A stretch of 64,000 nucleotides of DNA, from contig NZ_SNYF01000005.1 of NCBI RefSeq assembly GCF_004362805.1, forward strand, positions 434,001-498,000, written 5' to 3'. The position numbers and the translations under genes were made by a program. The stretch is from Algoriphagus boseongensis. GTDB lineage: Bacteria > Bacteroidota > Bacteroidia > Cytophagales > Cyclobacteriaceae. Positions 42,724 to 51,782 of the stretch are shown here, in pieces; within the stretch, counting starts at the first letter, position 1, and each line of letters opens with the position of its first letter. The notes under the pieces are model-generated. The model worked only from the letters and a program-made list of their open reading frames with translations, did not search any database and was not told where the DNA came from.

Positions 42724-45162
42724 TTAGCAAAGTCCTGTTATCGTAAAGGCCTCTGAACTATTAGGGATCTCTATATATCTCAGATCCTTGATTTCGAAGT
42801 ATGGATGATCGTGTTCAGGTAATGGATCAAATTCGGTCAATTTTCCCAAAAATGCATAATCCTCATGTTTCACAAGAATAGGTTTTCCAAGTAGATCTAC
42901 CTGACTAAGTTCAAAACCATGGAAATAAATCTTCAGCTTAGAAAAGTCCGAGGAATAGCTTCCTTCTGATTTAGAAAACTCCAGCTTACCAGTTTCCGGG
43001 CTGTAGGCAATAGTTCTCGAGTAAAATTCTCCTTTTTGGTAGTTTAGACCTTCTCCTGCATCTTCATAATGGTGGAAAACTGAACCATTTTTTCCTTTGT
43101 AAAGATGAATCCTTAGTGTGCCATCATGTTTTTCCTCCGTATGATTCACATCGGATTGCATGGTGAAAATCTGCCCTGCCTTCACAAAAACAGGTAAATA
43201 GTTAATAGGAGAGTCTTGATAAATCACATGATTTCCAGAGTGATATTGGTCAGAATACAAATAGTACCATTCTCCTTTTGGAAGGTAGACTTTGGTGATT
43301 TCCCTAAAACTTTCTACAGGAGCTACTAAAAAGGAATTACAGAAGATGTATTCATTCTGAAAGGCGGATTGGTAGATTTTATCATCTTGTGCATAATCCA
43401 CAGCCAAACTCGCTGAAAGAGGAAGTCCGGTTAAACAGCTTTGGTAAAAGGAACTATAAATCGTAGGAAGTAGCCTGTATCTCAGCTTCATGTAATTTCG
43501 GCTGATTTCTTCCGTTTCTTCTCCGAAAGCCCATGGCTCTGAATCCTTGGTGTTGATCATGGAATGAGCTCGATAGAATGGTGCAAACGCGCCAATACTC
43601 ATCCATCTGGCAAATAAGGATTTGGAGGCTTCTCCTGCGAAGCCACCCACATCATATCCGGAGAAAGCCACCCCGCTCAATCCCAAGCTGTTTACAAGTC
43701 TGATTCCAGCGAGCATATGTTCTTCTGAAGCGACATTATCACCTGTCCAAGCAGCCGCATAACGCTGGATTCCGGCAAAGCCTGATCGGGTTAATACAAA
43801 AGGCCTTTTATTGGGCTCTTGGAAAATTGAACCTTCCTGAGCACTTCTGGCCATTTGCATCCCGTAAATATTTCTGGCTTTTCTATGGGAGGCTTTTTCT
43901 CCTTCAAATTCAAATTCAATCAAATTAGGAGTAAACTGGCCCCAAGAAGCCGGTTCATTCATGTCAGTCCAAAATCCATCCACTCCAGCTTCGGTATAGA
44001 AAGCCATTTTTTCTCCCCACCACTTTCGAGTTTCTTCTTTGGTGAAATCAGGGAATGCACACCATCCTGGCCAAACTTGCGCTTCATAGGTTTTCCCGTC
44101 AGGATAATTCACAAAAAGGCCTTTTTCATGTCCTTCTTCAAAAGGGAGATATCCTTTTTCAGTTTTAATTCCCGGATCCATGATGACCACCACCTTGAAG
44201 CCCTTTTCTTTTAATCGGGCAATCATGGCTTTTGGATCTTTGAACTTTTCTCCGTCAAAAGTGAAAACCTTGTAAGCTTCCATATGATGGATATCCAGGT
44301 AAATCACATCTGCGGGCATTTTTTTATCCCTAAAACCCTGAGCAACTGCATAAACTTCAGAGTCTGGATAGTAGGAATAGCGGCATTGCTGGAAGCCCAA
44401 AGCCCATTTTGGAGGCATCTGCATCCGTCCTGTCAAGCGGGTATAGGCTTGAATAATTTCTGCCACAGTCGGATAGTGTATGAAATAATAATCCAAATCA
44501 CCATCCTCTGCACTGAAATAAATAAAACGGTTGGTAGAGGCGCCAAAATTGAAAACCGACTTGTGGGTATTGTCGAAAAATATTCCGTAAGCACCTCCAG
44601 AATGAATTCCCAAATAAAATGGAATACTCATGTAAAGTGGATCATCTCCAGTTCCGTATGCGAAATAATCCGTATTCCAGTTGGTATAGGCTTTTCCTTT
44701 GCGATCTAGATTTCCGGTTTTTTCTCCAAGTCCTATAAATTTTTCATCCGGTTGAACTTGCTTATAATTGGTTACTTCCGAGCCTATCCAAGAAACTGAA
44801 AGTGGATCATCAGCATTTAGGAGTTTTCCCGAATGATCAAAAAAGGATAGCGCGAAGTTTTCCAGATTCAATTCCAGTTTTACCTGGGAAGTTTCAATTT
44901 TGAGATAACCATGATCTTCAACAAAATCAAATTGCTGATTTTCAGGTTGAGCAATTACTGAATAAGGGTTGGATTCAAATTCGTCAAACCGAGATGCCTG
45001 AATTCTAAAAATCCCCTCTTCAAGTACCGAGATTCTGAATTTTGCCAGTTCGCTTCTCCCTTCCAAAACATGTTGGTTCAATTCCCAAGAAAGAACCTTT
45101 CCAAAGGTTTGGCTTCGATGGGAGTTTTGGGAAATTATTGGAGTTGAAATCTCACTACTCAT
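42724..45162 (-). CDS. GH31 alpha-glucosidase
   Basis: A protein of about 812 residues from ATG 45162 (MSSEISTPIISQ). An upstream ATG at 45219 would add 19 residues that look like leader. The GH31 N-terminal beta domain is followed by a TIM barrel with DVIYLDIHHMEAYKVF, the nucleophile region DGFWTDMNEPASW (Asp, about residue 400) and the acid/base loop GFAGIQRYAAAWTGDN. No signal peptide is seen, so it is probably cytoplasmic. It should release glucose from maltooligosaccharides brought in by the adjacent MFS carrier. Closely placed upstream of the MFS gene (27-base gap). Confidence 0.94.
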   Translation of the reverse strand: MSSEISTPIISQNSHRSQTFGKVLSWELNQHVLEGRSELAKFRISVLEEGIFRIQASRFDEFESNPYSVIAQPENQQFDFVEDHGYLKIETSQVKLELNLENFALSFFDHSGKLLNADDPLSVSWIGSEVTNYKQVQPDEKFIGLGEKTGNLDRKGKAYTNWNTDYFAYGTGDDPLYMSIPFYLGIHSGGAYGIFFDNTHKSVFNFGASTNRFIYFSAEDGDLDYYFIHYPTVAEIIQAYTRLTGRMQMPPKWALGFQQCRYSYYPDSEVYAVAQGFRDKKMPADVIYLDIHHMEAYKVFTFDGEKFKDPKAMIARLKEKGFKVVVIMDPGIKTEKGYLPFEEGHEKGLFVNYPDGKTYEAQVWPGWCAFPDFTKEETRKWWGEKMAFYTEAGVDGFWTDMNEPASWGQFTPNLIEFEFEGEKASHRKARNIYGMQMARSAQEGSIFQEPNKRPFVLTRSGFAGIQRYAAAWTGDNVASEEHMLAGIRLVNSLGLSGVAFSGYDVGGFAGEASKSLFARWMSIGAFAPFYRAHSMINTKDSEPWAFGEETEEISRNYMKLRYRLLPTIYSSFYQSCLTGLPLSASLAVDYAQDDKIYQSAFQNEYIFCNSFLVAPVESFREITKVYLPKGEWYYLYSDQYHSGNHVIYQDSPINYLPVFVKAGQIFTMQSDVNHTEEKHDGTLRIHLYKGKNGSVFHHYEDAGEGLNYQKGEFYSRTIAYSPETGKLEFSKSEGSYSSDFSKLKIYFHGFELSQVDLLGKPILVKHEDYAFLGKLTEFDPLPEHDHPYFEIKDLRYIEIPNSSEAFTITGLC

Positions 45163-45303
45163 GGGTAAATCTAGGCTTAAATCGGATAGAAACTCTGCTA
45201 AATTAGGAATCAATAACAAGGATAAAAATCAGGAATGAAGCCTCATGAGCCTTAATTAAAGGGTGTTTAAATGAGAAATAGGGCTAATTTTAAAATCAAG
45301 CCC

Positions 45304-45323
45304 TATTCAATCGATTGCAATCC
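45304..45323. promoter_or_regulatory. Candidate LacI-family operator upstream of GH31
   Basis: The palindrome CAATCGATTG (45308-45317) lies in the GH31 upstream region. On the minus strand it reads TGCAATCGAT, the same decamer found at 46525-46534 before the SusE gene. No experimental support; called by shared near-palindrome next to a LacI gene. Confidence 0.45.
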
Positions 45324-45358
45324 CAGGTTAAAAAAAAATCAATTTTTCTAGCTGAATT

Positions 45359-46390
45359 TTAAATTTTAACAGAAGATTTCCTCACCAAGAGTTCTGTATC
45401 CAATACAAATGTGTTTTGGGTTTCTTTTGTGTTGATTTTTTTCTCGATGATATCCAATAAAATTTCAGTCGCTTTTGCTCCCATTTTAAACCCGGGTTGA
45501 GCTACTGAGGATAAGCTTGGATCTAGCATAGTACAAAACTGCCAATTACTAAATCCAACTACACCGATATCTTGAGGGATTTTTAATCCCATTTCTTTGC
45601 AGGCCATCATGACTCCCACTGCCGCCATATCATTATGACAAAAGAAGGCATCGGGTTTTTCTGAGTTGGTTTTTAAAATTTCAAGAGTGATTTCCTTTGC
45701 CTCGTTTTCATCCCCTCTTGGACATTCAATCACCCAGGAATTTTCAAATTTAATTCCATGGTCTTCCAAAGCAGCTTGGTAGCCACGAAGTCTTTCCTTT
45801 GAAATTTTAAGCTGAACAGGACCTGAAATATGATAAATCCTTCGGTACCCTTGGAGGATCAAATGCTTAGAAGCTTCGTAAGACCCTTTGAAATCATCCA
45901 CTACCACATTGACAGAATCTTCAATTTCGGGAACCCGGTCAAAAAAGACGATTGGAAAACCCTGATCCAAGAGCCTGCTGAAATGATTGAAATCTGTAGT
46001 CTCTTTAGAGTAGCTTACCAAAAATCCGTCAATCTGGTTAGATAGCATGGTATCTACACTTGATTTTTCCCTTGCTAGTTTCTCATTGGTTTGAGTCAAA
46101 ATCACATTGTACCCTCTGGAAAATGCAACTTCTTCAATTCCGCTAATTACTGTAGAAAAGAAAAAATGAACCACTTCTGGAATAATTACCCCTATGGTGA
46201 ATGACCTGCTTTTTCGAAGAGATAGGGCGATAGCATTGGGGCGATAATTCATTTTTTCCGCCAGTTCCTTCACTTTTCGTTTGGTTTCATCACTGATTCC
46301 CGGATAGTCTTTCAGGGCCCTTGAAACGGTAGAGGAGGAAACATTCAATTCCCTGGCAATGTCCTTGATAGTGGCCTGTTCTAGTTTCAT
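45359..46390 (-). CDS. LacI-family transcriptional regulator
   Basis: A 343-residue protein. The N-terminal HTH plus hinge (TIKDIARELNVSSSTVSRAL) is followed by the type I periplasmic-binding-like sensor domain (FTIGVIIPEVVHFFFSTVIS and FCHNDMAAVGVM). These features define the LacI/GalR family, which binds palindromic operators with a central CG. It lies between the GH31 operon and the divergent SusE operon, so local control of glucan genes is likely. The effector is unknown. Confidence 0.94.
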   Translation of the reverse strand: MKLEQATIKDIARELNVSSSTVSRALKDYPGISDETKRKVKELAEKMNYRPNAIALSLRKSRSFTIGVIIPEVVHFFFSTVISGIEEVAFSRGYNVILTQTNEKLAREKSSVDTMLSNQIDGFLVSYSKETTDFNHFSRLLDQGFPIVFFDRVPEIEDSVNVVVDDFKGSYEASKHLILQGYRRIYHISGPVQLKISKERLRGYQAALEDHGIKFENSWVIECPRGDENEAKEITLEILKTNSEKPDAFFCHNDMAAVGVMMACKEMGLKIPQDIGVVGFSNWQFCTMLDPSLSSVAQPGFKMGAKATEILLDIIEKKINTKETQNTFVLDTELLVRKSSVKI

Positions 46391-46524
46391 AAAAATTGAA
46401 CTATTCCAAGATGTTGGTTATAAATGGGTCTTTGGTAGTAAAACCAAATTAAATAAACTGTTTTTAATCCACTTATCTAAACCGAAAAAATAAATCTTTC
46501 GAATGCTCAAATTTTTTGGTTTTG

Positions 46525-46549
46525 TGCAATCGATGCCGCAAACGTCTGC
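46525..46549. promoter_or_regulatory. Candidate LacI-family operators before susE
   Basis: TGCAATCGATGC (46525-46536) and GCAAACGTCTGC (46538-46549) are adjacent near-palindromes with a central CG, as in LacI/GalR operators. The first shares the decamer TGCAATCGAT with the GH31 upstream region. Confidence 0.45.
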
Positions 46550-46583
46550 ATAATTTTTTTCAAAAAAATCTGAATCAAGAGCC

Positions 46584-46614
46584 TTGACAGAACCATGCCT
46601 TCCCTCTATGTTTC
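46584..46614 (+). promoter_or_regulatory. Bacteroidetes-type promoter for the susE-like gene
   Basis: TTG (46584-46586), a 20-base spacer and TATGTTTC (46607-46614) match the -33/-7 consensus TTTG..TAnnTTTG with one mismatch in the -7 box. It gives a leader of about 110 bases. Confidence 0.5.
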
Positions 46615-46726
46615 GATAGGGTGTAGTTCAGATGGCTAAAAATTGATCTTAACCCAGCAAAAAATAGCCGTCAATAGCCTTATCCAAAATATCACTATTC
46701 AAATAACTTAAATTCAAAATTACCTT

Positions 46727-47761
46727 ATGAAAAGAATGCGTTTAATCGGCTGGATGATAGCTTTTATTCCAGCTCTTTGGGCTTGTGAAAATTATGAAAT
46801 GCCTCCAATCATTCCCCAGACTGGAGCTGTGTTATCCAATCCTGCTGCTGGAGCCTCGATTGTCCTGAAAAAGCAGGATGCGGATAAATCAAAAATTGAT
46901 TTTACAGTCACAGCTGCTGATTTTGGCACTCCTGGAAGTATTAGATATTTCCTAGAGATGGATCTTCCTGGCGCAGATTTTAAGGCACCAGTCACTTTAG
47001 GTGAATCTGATTCCAATATCATTCCAGTCAATGTGGCTAAATTCAACGAAGCATTACTTGCAAAAGGATTGCCTTTTGAAAAAGCTGCTGATGTAGAGTT
47101 TAGAGTAAAAGCCACAATCAATCTTCCTTTAAATCCGGTTTATGGTGAGAAGACAGTGTATAAAGTTACTCCTTATGACGCTACAGTTGCTTTTCCTGTG
47201 ATGTATGTGCCTGGTGATTATCAGGGTTGGGATCCCGCCAATGCCAAAACCGTTTTGTATTCTGTAAAATTTGATAACAAGTTTAAAGGTTATGTGCATA
47301 TCCTAGGTGGATCCAGAGAATTCAAAATCAATGAAACTCCAAGCTGGGACATCAACTATGGTGACGATGGAGCGAATGGAACTTTGGAGAAGGATGGAGC
47401 AAACATCAAAGTAGCTGCTGACGGTACTTATGAAATCAATGTGAATCTACCTGCCAAAACTTATACCATCGGAGCTGTTAAACGTTGGGGAATTGTAGGT
47501 AGTGCCACAGCTGGAGGATGGGATGCCGATACTCCTATGAATGTTTTTGATAAGGCAACCAACTCCCTTAAAATTACCACTGACTTGAAAGCAGGAGAAA
47601 TGAAATTTAGAGCCAATAACAACTGGGATGACAATTTTGGTGGAGCCAATGGAGAACTAACAGCTGGAGGTCCAAATATTGCGGTGGCCTCAGCAGGTAA
47701 TTACACCATCACCCTCAATTTTGGAGCAGAAAAAGTAACTTACACCTTGACTAAAAACTAA
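46727..47761 (+). CDS. SusE-type outer-membrane glucan-binding lipoprotein
   Basis: A 344-residue protein. The signal peptide ends in the lipobox ALWAC (Cys about 20). A SusE domain (residues about 25-150) follows, then two SusE/SusF-like carbohydrate-binding modules, visible as the repeated pair MYVPGDYQGWDPANAKTV and GIVGSATAGGWDADTPMNV, each followed by FRANNNWD or FKINETPSW type strands. These bind starch on the cell surface. SusC and SusD genes, which normally precede it, are not in the window. It is the first gene of the plus-strand amylase cluster and ends at a strong hairpin. Confidence 0.88.
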   Translation: MKRMRLIGWMIAFIPALWACENYEMPPIIPQTGAVLSNPAAGASIVLKKQDADKSKIDFTVTAADFGTPGSIRYFLEMDLPGADFKAPVTLGESDSNIIPVNVAKFNEALLAKGLPFEKAADVEFRVKATINLPLNPVYGEKTVYKVTPYDATVAFPVMYVPGDYQGWDPANAKTVLYSVKFDNKFKGYVHILGGSREFKINETPSWDINYGDDGANGTLEKDGANIKVAADGTYEINVNLPAKTYTIGAVKRWGIVGSATAGGWDADTPMNVFDKATNSLKITTDLKAGEMKFRANNNWDDNFGGANGELTAGGPNIAVASAGNYTITLNFGAEKVTYTLTKN

Positions 47762-47784
47762 GCGTAATTTCTTGATATTTTATA

Positions 47785-47822
47785 AAGAAAACCGGACTTG
47801 GAATTCCCAGCCCGGTTTTCTT
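47785..47822 (+). terminator. Strong hairpin between the SusE gene and the GH13 amylase gene
   Basis: AAGAAAACCGG (47785-47795) and CCGGTTTTCTT (47812-47822) form a perfect 11-bp stem with a 16-base loop. The T content follows from the stem. It ends 10 bases before the amylase ATG, so it may attenuate rather than fully stop transcription. Confidence 0.6.
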
Positions 47823-47832
47823 ACTTAACCCG

Positions 47833-50637
47833 ATGACCATGCTTATCCATTTTCGCAACCTATTTTTTCTGATTTTAGCTGCCTTCTGGGCAAATTTTTC
47901 CTTCGCTCAAGTGACTACAGATCCGGCTGTTCCCAATGCCAGTAATTCTGTAAAAATCATTTACGATGCTTCCTTAGGAACAACTGGTTTGAAAGATTGC
48001 AATTGCGATGTGTATATCCACATAGGTGCAGTGACAGAAGGGCCTGCTTCCACGACCTGGTCTATCGTCCCTTTTCAGTGGGGTACAGCAGATCCCAAAG
48101 CTAAAATGACTAAAGTGGCCGGAGAGGCCAATAAATACACCTTTGAATTAAAACCGAATGAATTTTTCACCAATCCCAACGGGCTTACGATTTATCGTTT
48201 GGGATTAGTTTTTAGAAATGCAGATGGAACCAAAGAGGGAAAAACTTCTTCGAATAGTGACTTTTTTATCAATCTGGCTCAAGGATTCCAAATTACTTTT
48301 TCACAACCCCAGACCAATTCTCTTTCTTTGGAAGTAGGGGGTTCCTATGAATTTAAGGCTGCTTCTTCTGAAGCAGCTGACTTAAGTTTTGAATTAGATG
48401 GGGTAAAAGTGGCTGAAAAAGCCAATTCTACTTCAATCGATTATGTTTTCACAGCCACGGCAGCAGGGAATTATAATTTTACCGCAAAGGCTACAAAAGG
48501 CACTTTATCAGATACTGAAACAGTCAACCTTACTGTTTTTGCCCCCTCTGAAACCGCTGCTTTACCAGCTGGCGCAAGATTAGGCATTAATTACTTGTCT
48601 GGAGAAGAAGTGATTTTAGCACTTTTGGCGCCAGGAAAGAATATTGTCCATGTCATCGGAGACTTCAATGACTGGAAAGTGTCTCCAGAATATCAAATGA
48701 AAAGGACTCCCGATAAGGAGATATTTTGGTTAAAAATCGGCGGACTGGAACCCAAGAAGGAATACATTTTTCAATATCTGGTAGATGGTGAAATCCGAAT
48801 CGGAGATCCCTTTGCTGATAAAACTTCGGATCCATTTAATGATCAGGAAATTATTACCCAAAATAGATATCCTGGGTTGAAGCCTTTTCCAACCGGGAAA
48901 ACCCAATTTCAAGCTACCTATTTGCAAACCTCTCAGGATCCTTACCCTTGGAAAAACTTGAATTATTCAAAACCTAAACCTGAGGAATTGGTGGTTTATG
49001 AATTGCTGGTTAGGGATTTTGACGACCGAAGGACTTTCAAGGCTGTTACCGAAAGGCTAGATTATTTAAAAAGTCTGGGAATCAATGCGATCGAGTTAAT
49101 GCCAGTGGGAGAGTTTGAAGGTAACCTTTCCTGGGGGTATAATCCAAGTTTCTTTTTTGCTCCGGATAAATATTACGGCACCAAAAATGACCTGAAGCAG
49201 CTTATCGATGAAGCGCATGGTCGTGGAATGGTGGTTATTATGGACATGGTGTTGAACCATGCTTTTGGCCAAAATCCTATGGTTCGTTTATACAATGACG
49301 GAGATTATGGTGCACCAACTTTGGATAACCCTTGGTTTAATCGAGTGGCAAAGCATCCTTTTAACGTGGGCTATGATTTCAATCACGAAAGCAAATACAC
49401 CCAAGCCTTGGTTGATTCTGTTAATCATTATTGGTTAAAAGAATATAAGGTAGATGGATTTAGATTCGATTTATCTAAGGGATTTACTCAGGTTAACTCG
49501 GGAGACAATGTGAATTTTTGGTCACAATACGATCCATCTCGGGTTAAAATCTGGAAGCACTACTACGACAAAATCAAATCTCACCATCCGGATGCTTATG
49601 TGATTTTGGAGCATTTGGCAGTTAATGACGAGGAGAAAGAACTCGCGAATTACGGAATGATGCTTTGGGGAAATATGAACGGAGCTTCCCGAAATTTGGC
49701 CAAAGGACAAAATGATAACATAGATTGGGCTTATTACAAGAGAAGGGATTGGGGTAAAAATGGCCTAATCGCTTACCAAGAATCCCATGATGAAGAACGG
49801 GTGATGTGGGAAACACTCAATTTTGGAGTGACTTCTCCGTTGAATTTGAAGAGTTTGGAAAATGCTGTCAATCGAAACCAGATTATGACTGCATTTTATT
49901 TTGCCATCCCTGGCCCAAAAATGATCTGGCAGTTTGGTGAGTTTGGATATGATCAGGAGCTCAATAATGATCGTTTGGGTATCAAGCCAACTAAATGGCA
50001 ATATTTAGACAATCCTGACCGTCTTAGACTTTTCAAATTGTATCAGGAAATGATCAAGTTGAAAAGTAAATATCCAGCGTTTACTAATCCTACCAATGCT
50101 GTCCTTAACCTAAGTGCTGCATTTAAGTCTATTTATTTGGATCACGCAGATTTGGATGTTTTCCTTTTTGGAAACTTTGGATTGACCACTGTCGGAAATA
50201 TTCAGGTTCAGTTTCCTAAAACAGGAAAATGGTACAATTACTTTACAGGGGAAGAGTTTACTGTAAACTCAGCCCAAGTTTCTTTCGGACTTCGTCCAAA
50301 TGAATTTTACTTGTTTACAGATAAACCTTTGCCCAAGCCAGAATCAGGGATTTTGCAAGAAGATTTTGTGACTTCCATTCCAGAAACTGGCCCTCAAGGA
50401 GTTTTTAAAATTTACCCCAATCCAAGTAGTTCTGCGATTTCGGTACAACTTCCTCAAGAGATGGCAGTGGCTAATTATCGGGTGGTGGATATGACCGGAA
50501 GAGTTGTTTTTGATGGGAGGTATTCTCAAGATGACCAGATTTTGAATTTAGACTTAAGTGGAATTCAAGCAGGGATTTATATCTTTGAGGCTTATGACAC
50601 CAAGCGTTGGATTCAAAAACGCTTCATTAAAAATTAA
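47833..50637 (+). CDS. T9SS-exported multi-domain GH13 alpha-amylase
   Basis: A 934-residue protein. Signal peptide ends near SFAQ-V. An N-terminal SusE-like sandwich is followed by an Ig-like module (ETVNLTVFAP), a CBM48-type E-set (HVIGDFNDWKVSPEYQM) and a GH13 barrel. Catalytic positions are Asp in GFRFDLSKGF (about 544), Glu in VILEHLA (about 592) and Asp in ESHDEERVM (about 652). The C-terminus (FKIYPNPSSSAISV and QAGIYIFEAYD) is a T9SS type A sorting signal, so the enzyme acts outside the cell or on its surface. It should cut starch-like glucans. Cotranscription with SusE is limited by the hairpin. Confidence 0.93.
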   Translation: MTMLIHFRNLFFLILAAFWANFSFAQVTTDPAVPNASNSVKIIYDASLGTTGLKDCNCDVYIHIGAVTEGPASTTWSIVPFQWGTADPKAKMTKVAGEANKYTFELKPNEFFTNPNGLTIYRLGLVFRNADGTKEGKTSSNSDFFINLAQGFQITFSQPQTNSLSLEVGGSYEFKAASSEAADLSFELDGVKVAEKANSTSIDYVFTATAAGNYNFTAKATKGTLSDTETVNLTVFAPSETAALPAGARLGINYLSGEEVILALLAPGKNIVHVIGDFNDWKVSPEYQMKRTPDKEIFWLKIGGLEPKKEYIFQYLVDGEIRIGDPFADKTSDPFNDQEIITQNRYPGLKPFPTGKTQFQATYLQTSQDPYPWKNLNYSKPKPEELVVYELLVRDFDDRRTFKAVTERLDYLKSLGINAIELMPVGEFEGNLSWGYNPSFFFAPDKYYGTKNDLKQLIDEAHGRGMVVIMDMVLNHAFGQNPMVRLYNDGDYGAPTLDNPWFNRVAKHPFNVGYDFNHESKYTQALVDSVNHYWLKEYKVDGFRFDLSKGFTQVNSGDNVNFWSQYDPSRVKIWKHYYDKIKSHHPDAYVILEHLAVNDEEKELANYGMMLWGNMNGASRNLAKGQNDNIDWAYYKRRDWGKNGLIAYQESHDEERVMWETLNFGVTSPLNLKSLENAVNRNQIMTAFYFAIPGPKMIWQFGEFGYDQELNNDRLGIKPTKWQYLDNPDRLRLFKLYQEMIKLKSKYPAFTNPTNAVLNLSAAFKSIYLDHADLDVFLFGNFGLTTVGNIQVQFPKTGKWYNYFTGEEFTVNSAQVSFGLRPNEFYLFTDKPLPKPESGILQEDFVTSIPETGPQGVFKIYPNPSSSAISVQLPQEMAVANYRVVDMTGRVVFDGRYSQDDQILNLDLSGIQAGIYIFEAYDTKRWIQKRFIKN

Positions 50638-50655
50638 TCTAACCTATCTCAAACT

Positions 50656-51717
50656 ATGAAATTTAAACCTGGAGTAAAGTACGGGAATGAGTTGCGTGAC
50701 CTTTATGCTTATGCTAAAGAAAACGAATTCGCTTTTCCGGCTGTGAATGTTATTGGTACAAATTCGGTAAATGCCGTTTTGGAAACAGCCAAGAAAGTTA
50801 ATTCACCCGTAATCATCCAATTCTCCAATGGAGGCGCTCAGTTTTTCGCAGGAAAGAGCCTTCCAAACGATAAGCAACAAGCCAGTATTGCAGGTGGAAT
50901 CTCAGGAGCACATCACGTACACATGATGGCTGAAGCTTATGGAGTTCCAGTTATTTTACATACTGACCATGCTGCCTTGAAGCTACTTCCTTGGATCGAT
51001 GGTCTTTTGGAAGCTGGAAAAGCTTACTACGCTACGCACAAAAAGCCTTTATATAGTTCTCACATGCTTGACCTTTCTGAGGAACCACTTCATGAAAACG
51101 TGGAGATTTCTTGCAAGTATTTCGAGCAAATGAGTAAGCTTGAAATGGCTATCGAGATCGAATTGGGAGTAACTGGTGGAGAAGAAGACGGAGTGGATAA
51201 CTCTGATGTGGATTCTTCAAAACTATATACCCAGCCTGAAGAAGTAGCCTATGCCTATGAGCATTTGAAGAAAATCGATGATTTGTTCACTATCGCTGCT
51301 GCTTTTGGAAACGTTCACGGTGTTTACAAGCCAGGAAACGTAAGCTTGAAACCAATCATTTTGAAAAACTCTCAGGACTTCATCAACAAGAAATACGGAA
51401 CTACAGGCAAGCCTTTGAATTTCGTTTTCCACGGAGGTTCAGGTTCTTCAGTTGAGGAAATCCGAGAAGCCAATAGCTACGGTTCAATTAAGATGAATAT
51501 TGATACCGATATGCAATGGGCAACTTGGGAAGGTATTTTGAATTACTACAAGAAGAATGAAGCCTACCTTCAAGGCCAATTAGGAAACCCTGAAGGACCA
51601 GACGCTCCAAACAAGAAATTCTACGATCCTAGAGCTTGGTTGAGAAAAGGAGAAGAGAGTTTTGTGAAAAGACTTGAATTGGCTTTTGACATGCTTAACG
51701 CAATCAACAGAAACTAA
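50656..51717 (+). CDS. fbaA: Class II fructose-bisphosphate aldolase
   Basis: A 353-residue protein, FbaA length. Zinc and active-site segments: VILHTDHAALKLLPW, IEIELGVTGGEEDGVDNS, FGNVHGVYKPGN and FHGGSGSSVEEI. It interconverts fructose 1,6-bisphosphate with DHAP and glyceraldehyde 3-phosphate in the cytoplasm. It starts 18 bases after the amylase stop and ends at a terminator. Its place between two amylases is unusual and links glucan use to glycolysis. Confidence 0.95.
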   Translation: MKFKPGVKYGNELRDLYAYAKENEFAFPAVNVIGTNSVNAVLETAKKVNSPVIIQFSNGGAQFFAGKSLPNDKQQASIAGGISGAHHVHMMAEAYGVPVILHTDHAALKLLPWIDGLLEAGKAYYATHKKPLYSSHMLDLSEEPLHENVEISCKYFEQMSKLEMAIEIELGVTGGEEDGVDNSDVDSSKLYTQPEEVAYAYEHLKKIDDLFTIAAAFGNVHGVYKPGNVSLKPIILKNSQDFINKKYGTTGKPLNFVFHGGSGSSVEEIREANSYGSIKMNIDTDMQWATWEGILNYYKKNEAYLQGQLGNPEGPDAPNKKFYDPRAWLRKGEESFVKRLELAFDMLNAINRN

Positions 51718-51737
51718 AGAAACTTGATTTATAACTG

Positions 51738-51770
51738 GAAAAAGTCACTGTCGAGGTGACTTTTTCTTTT
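51738..51770 (+). terminator. Terminator after fbaA
   Basis: GAAAAAGTCAC (51738-51748) and GTGACTTTTTC (51756-51766) form a perfect 11-bp stem followed by TTTT. It shows that the GTG at 51756 is not the start of the next gene. Confidence 0.8.
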
Positions 51771-51782
51771 ACTTCCTTGATC

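Larger units (their letters stand above)
46391..46726. other. Divergent regulatory stretch between lacI-like and susE-like genes
   Basis: 336 bases without a gene. It holds two near-palindromes (46525-46536 and 46538-46549) and a Bacteroidetes-type promoter at 46584-46614 pointing at the SusE gene. The promoter for the LacI gene must lie in the left part, but I could not identify it. No small open frame looks real. Confidence 0.55.

Noticed and set aside
51756..51782. GTG at 51756 as start of the second GH13 gene
   Set aside because: It lies in the 3' arm of the fba terminator. The ATG at 51783 begins a clean lipoprotein signal.
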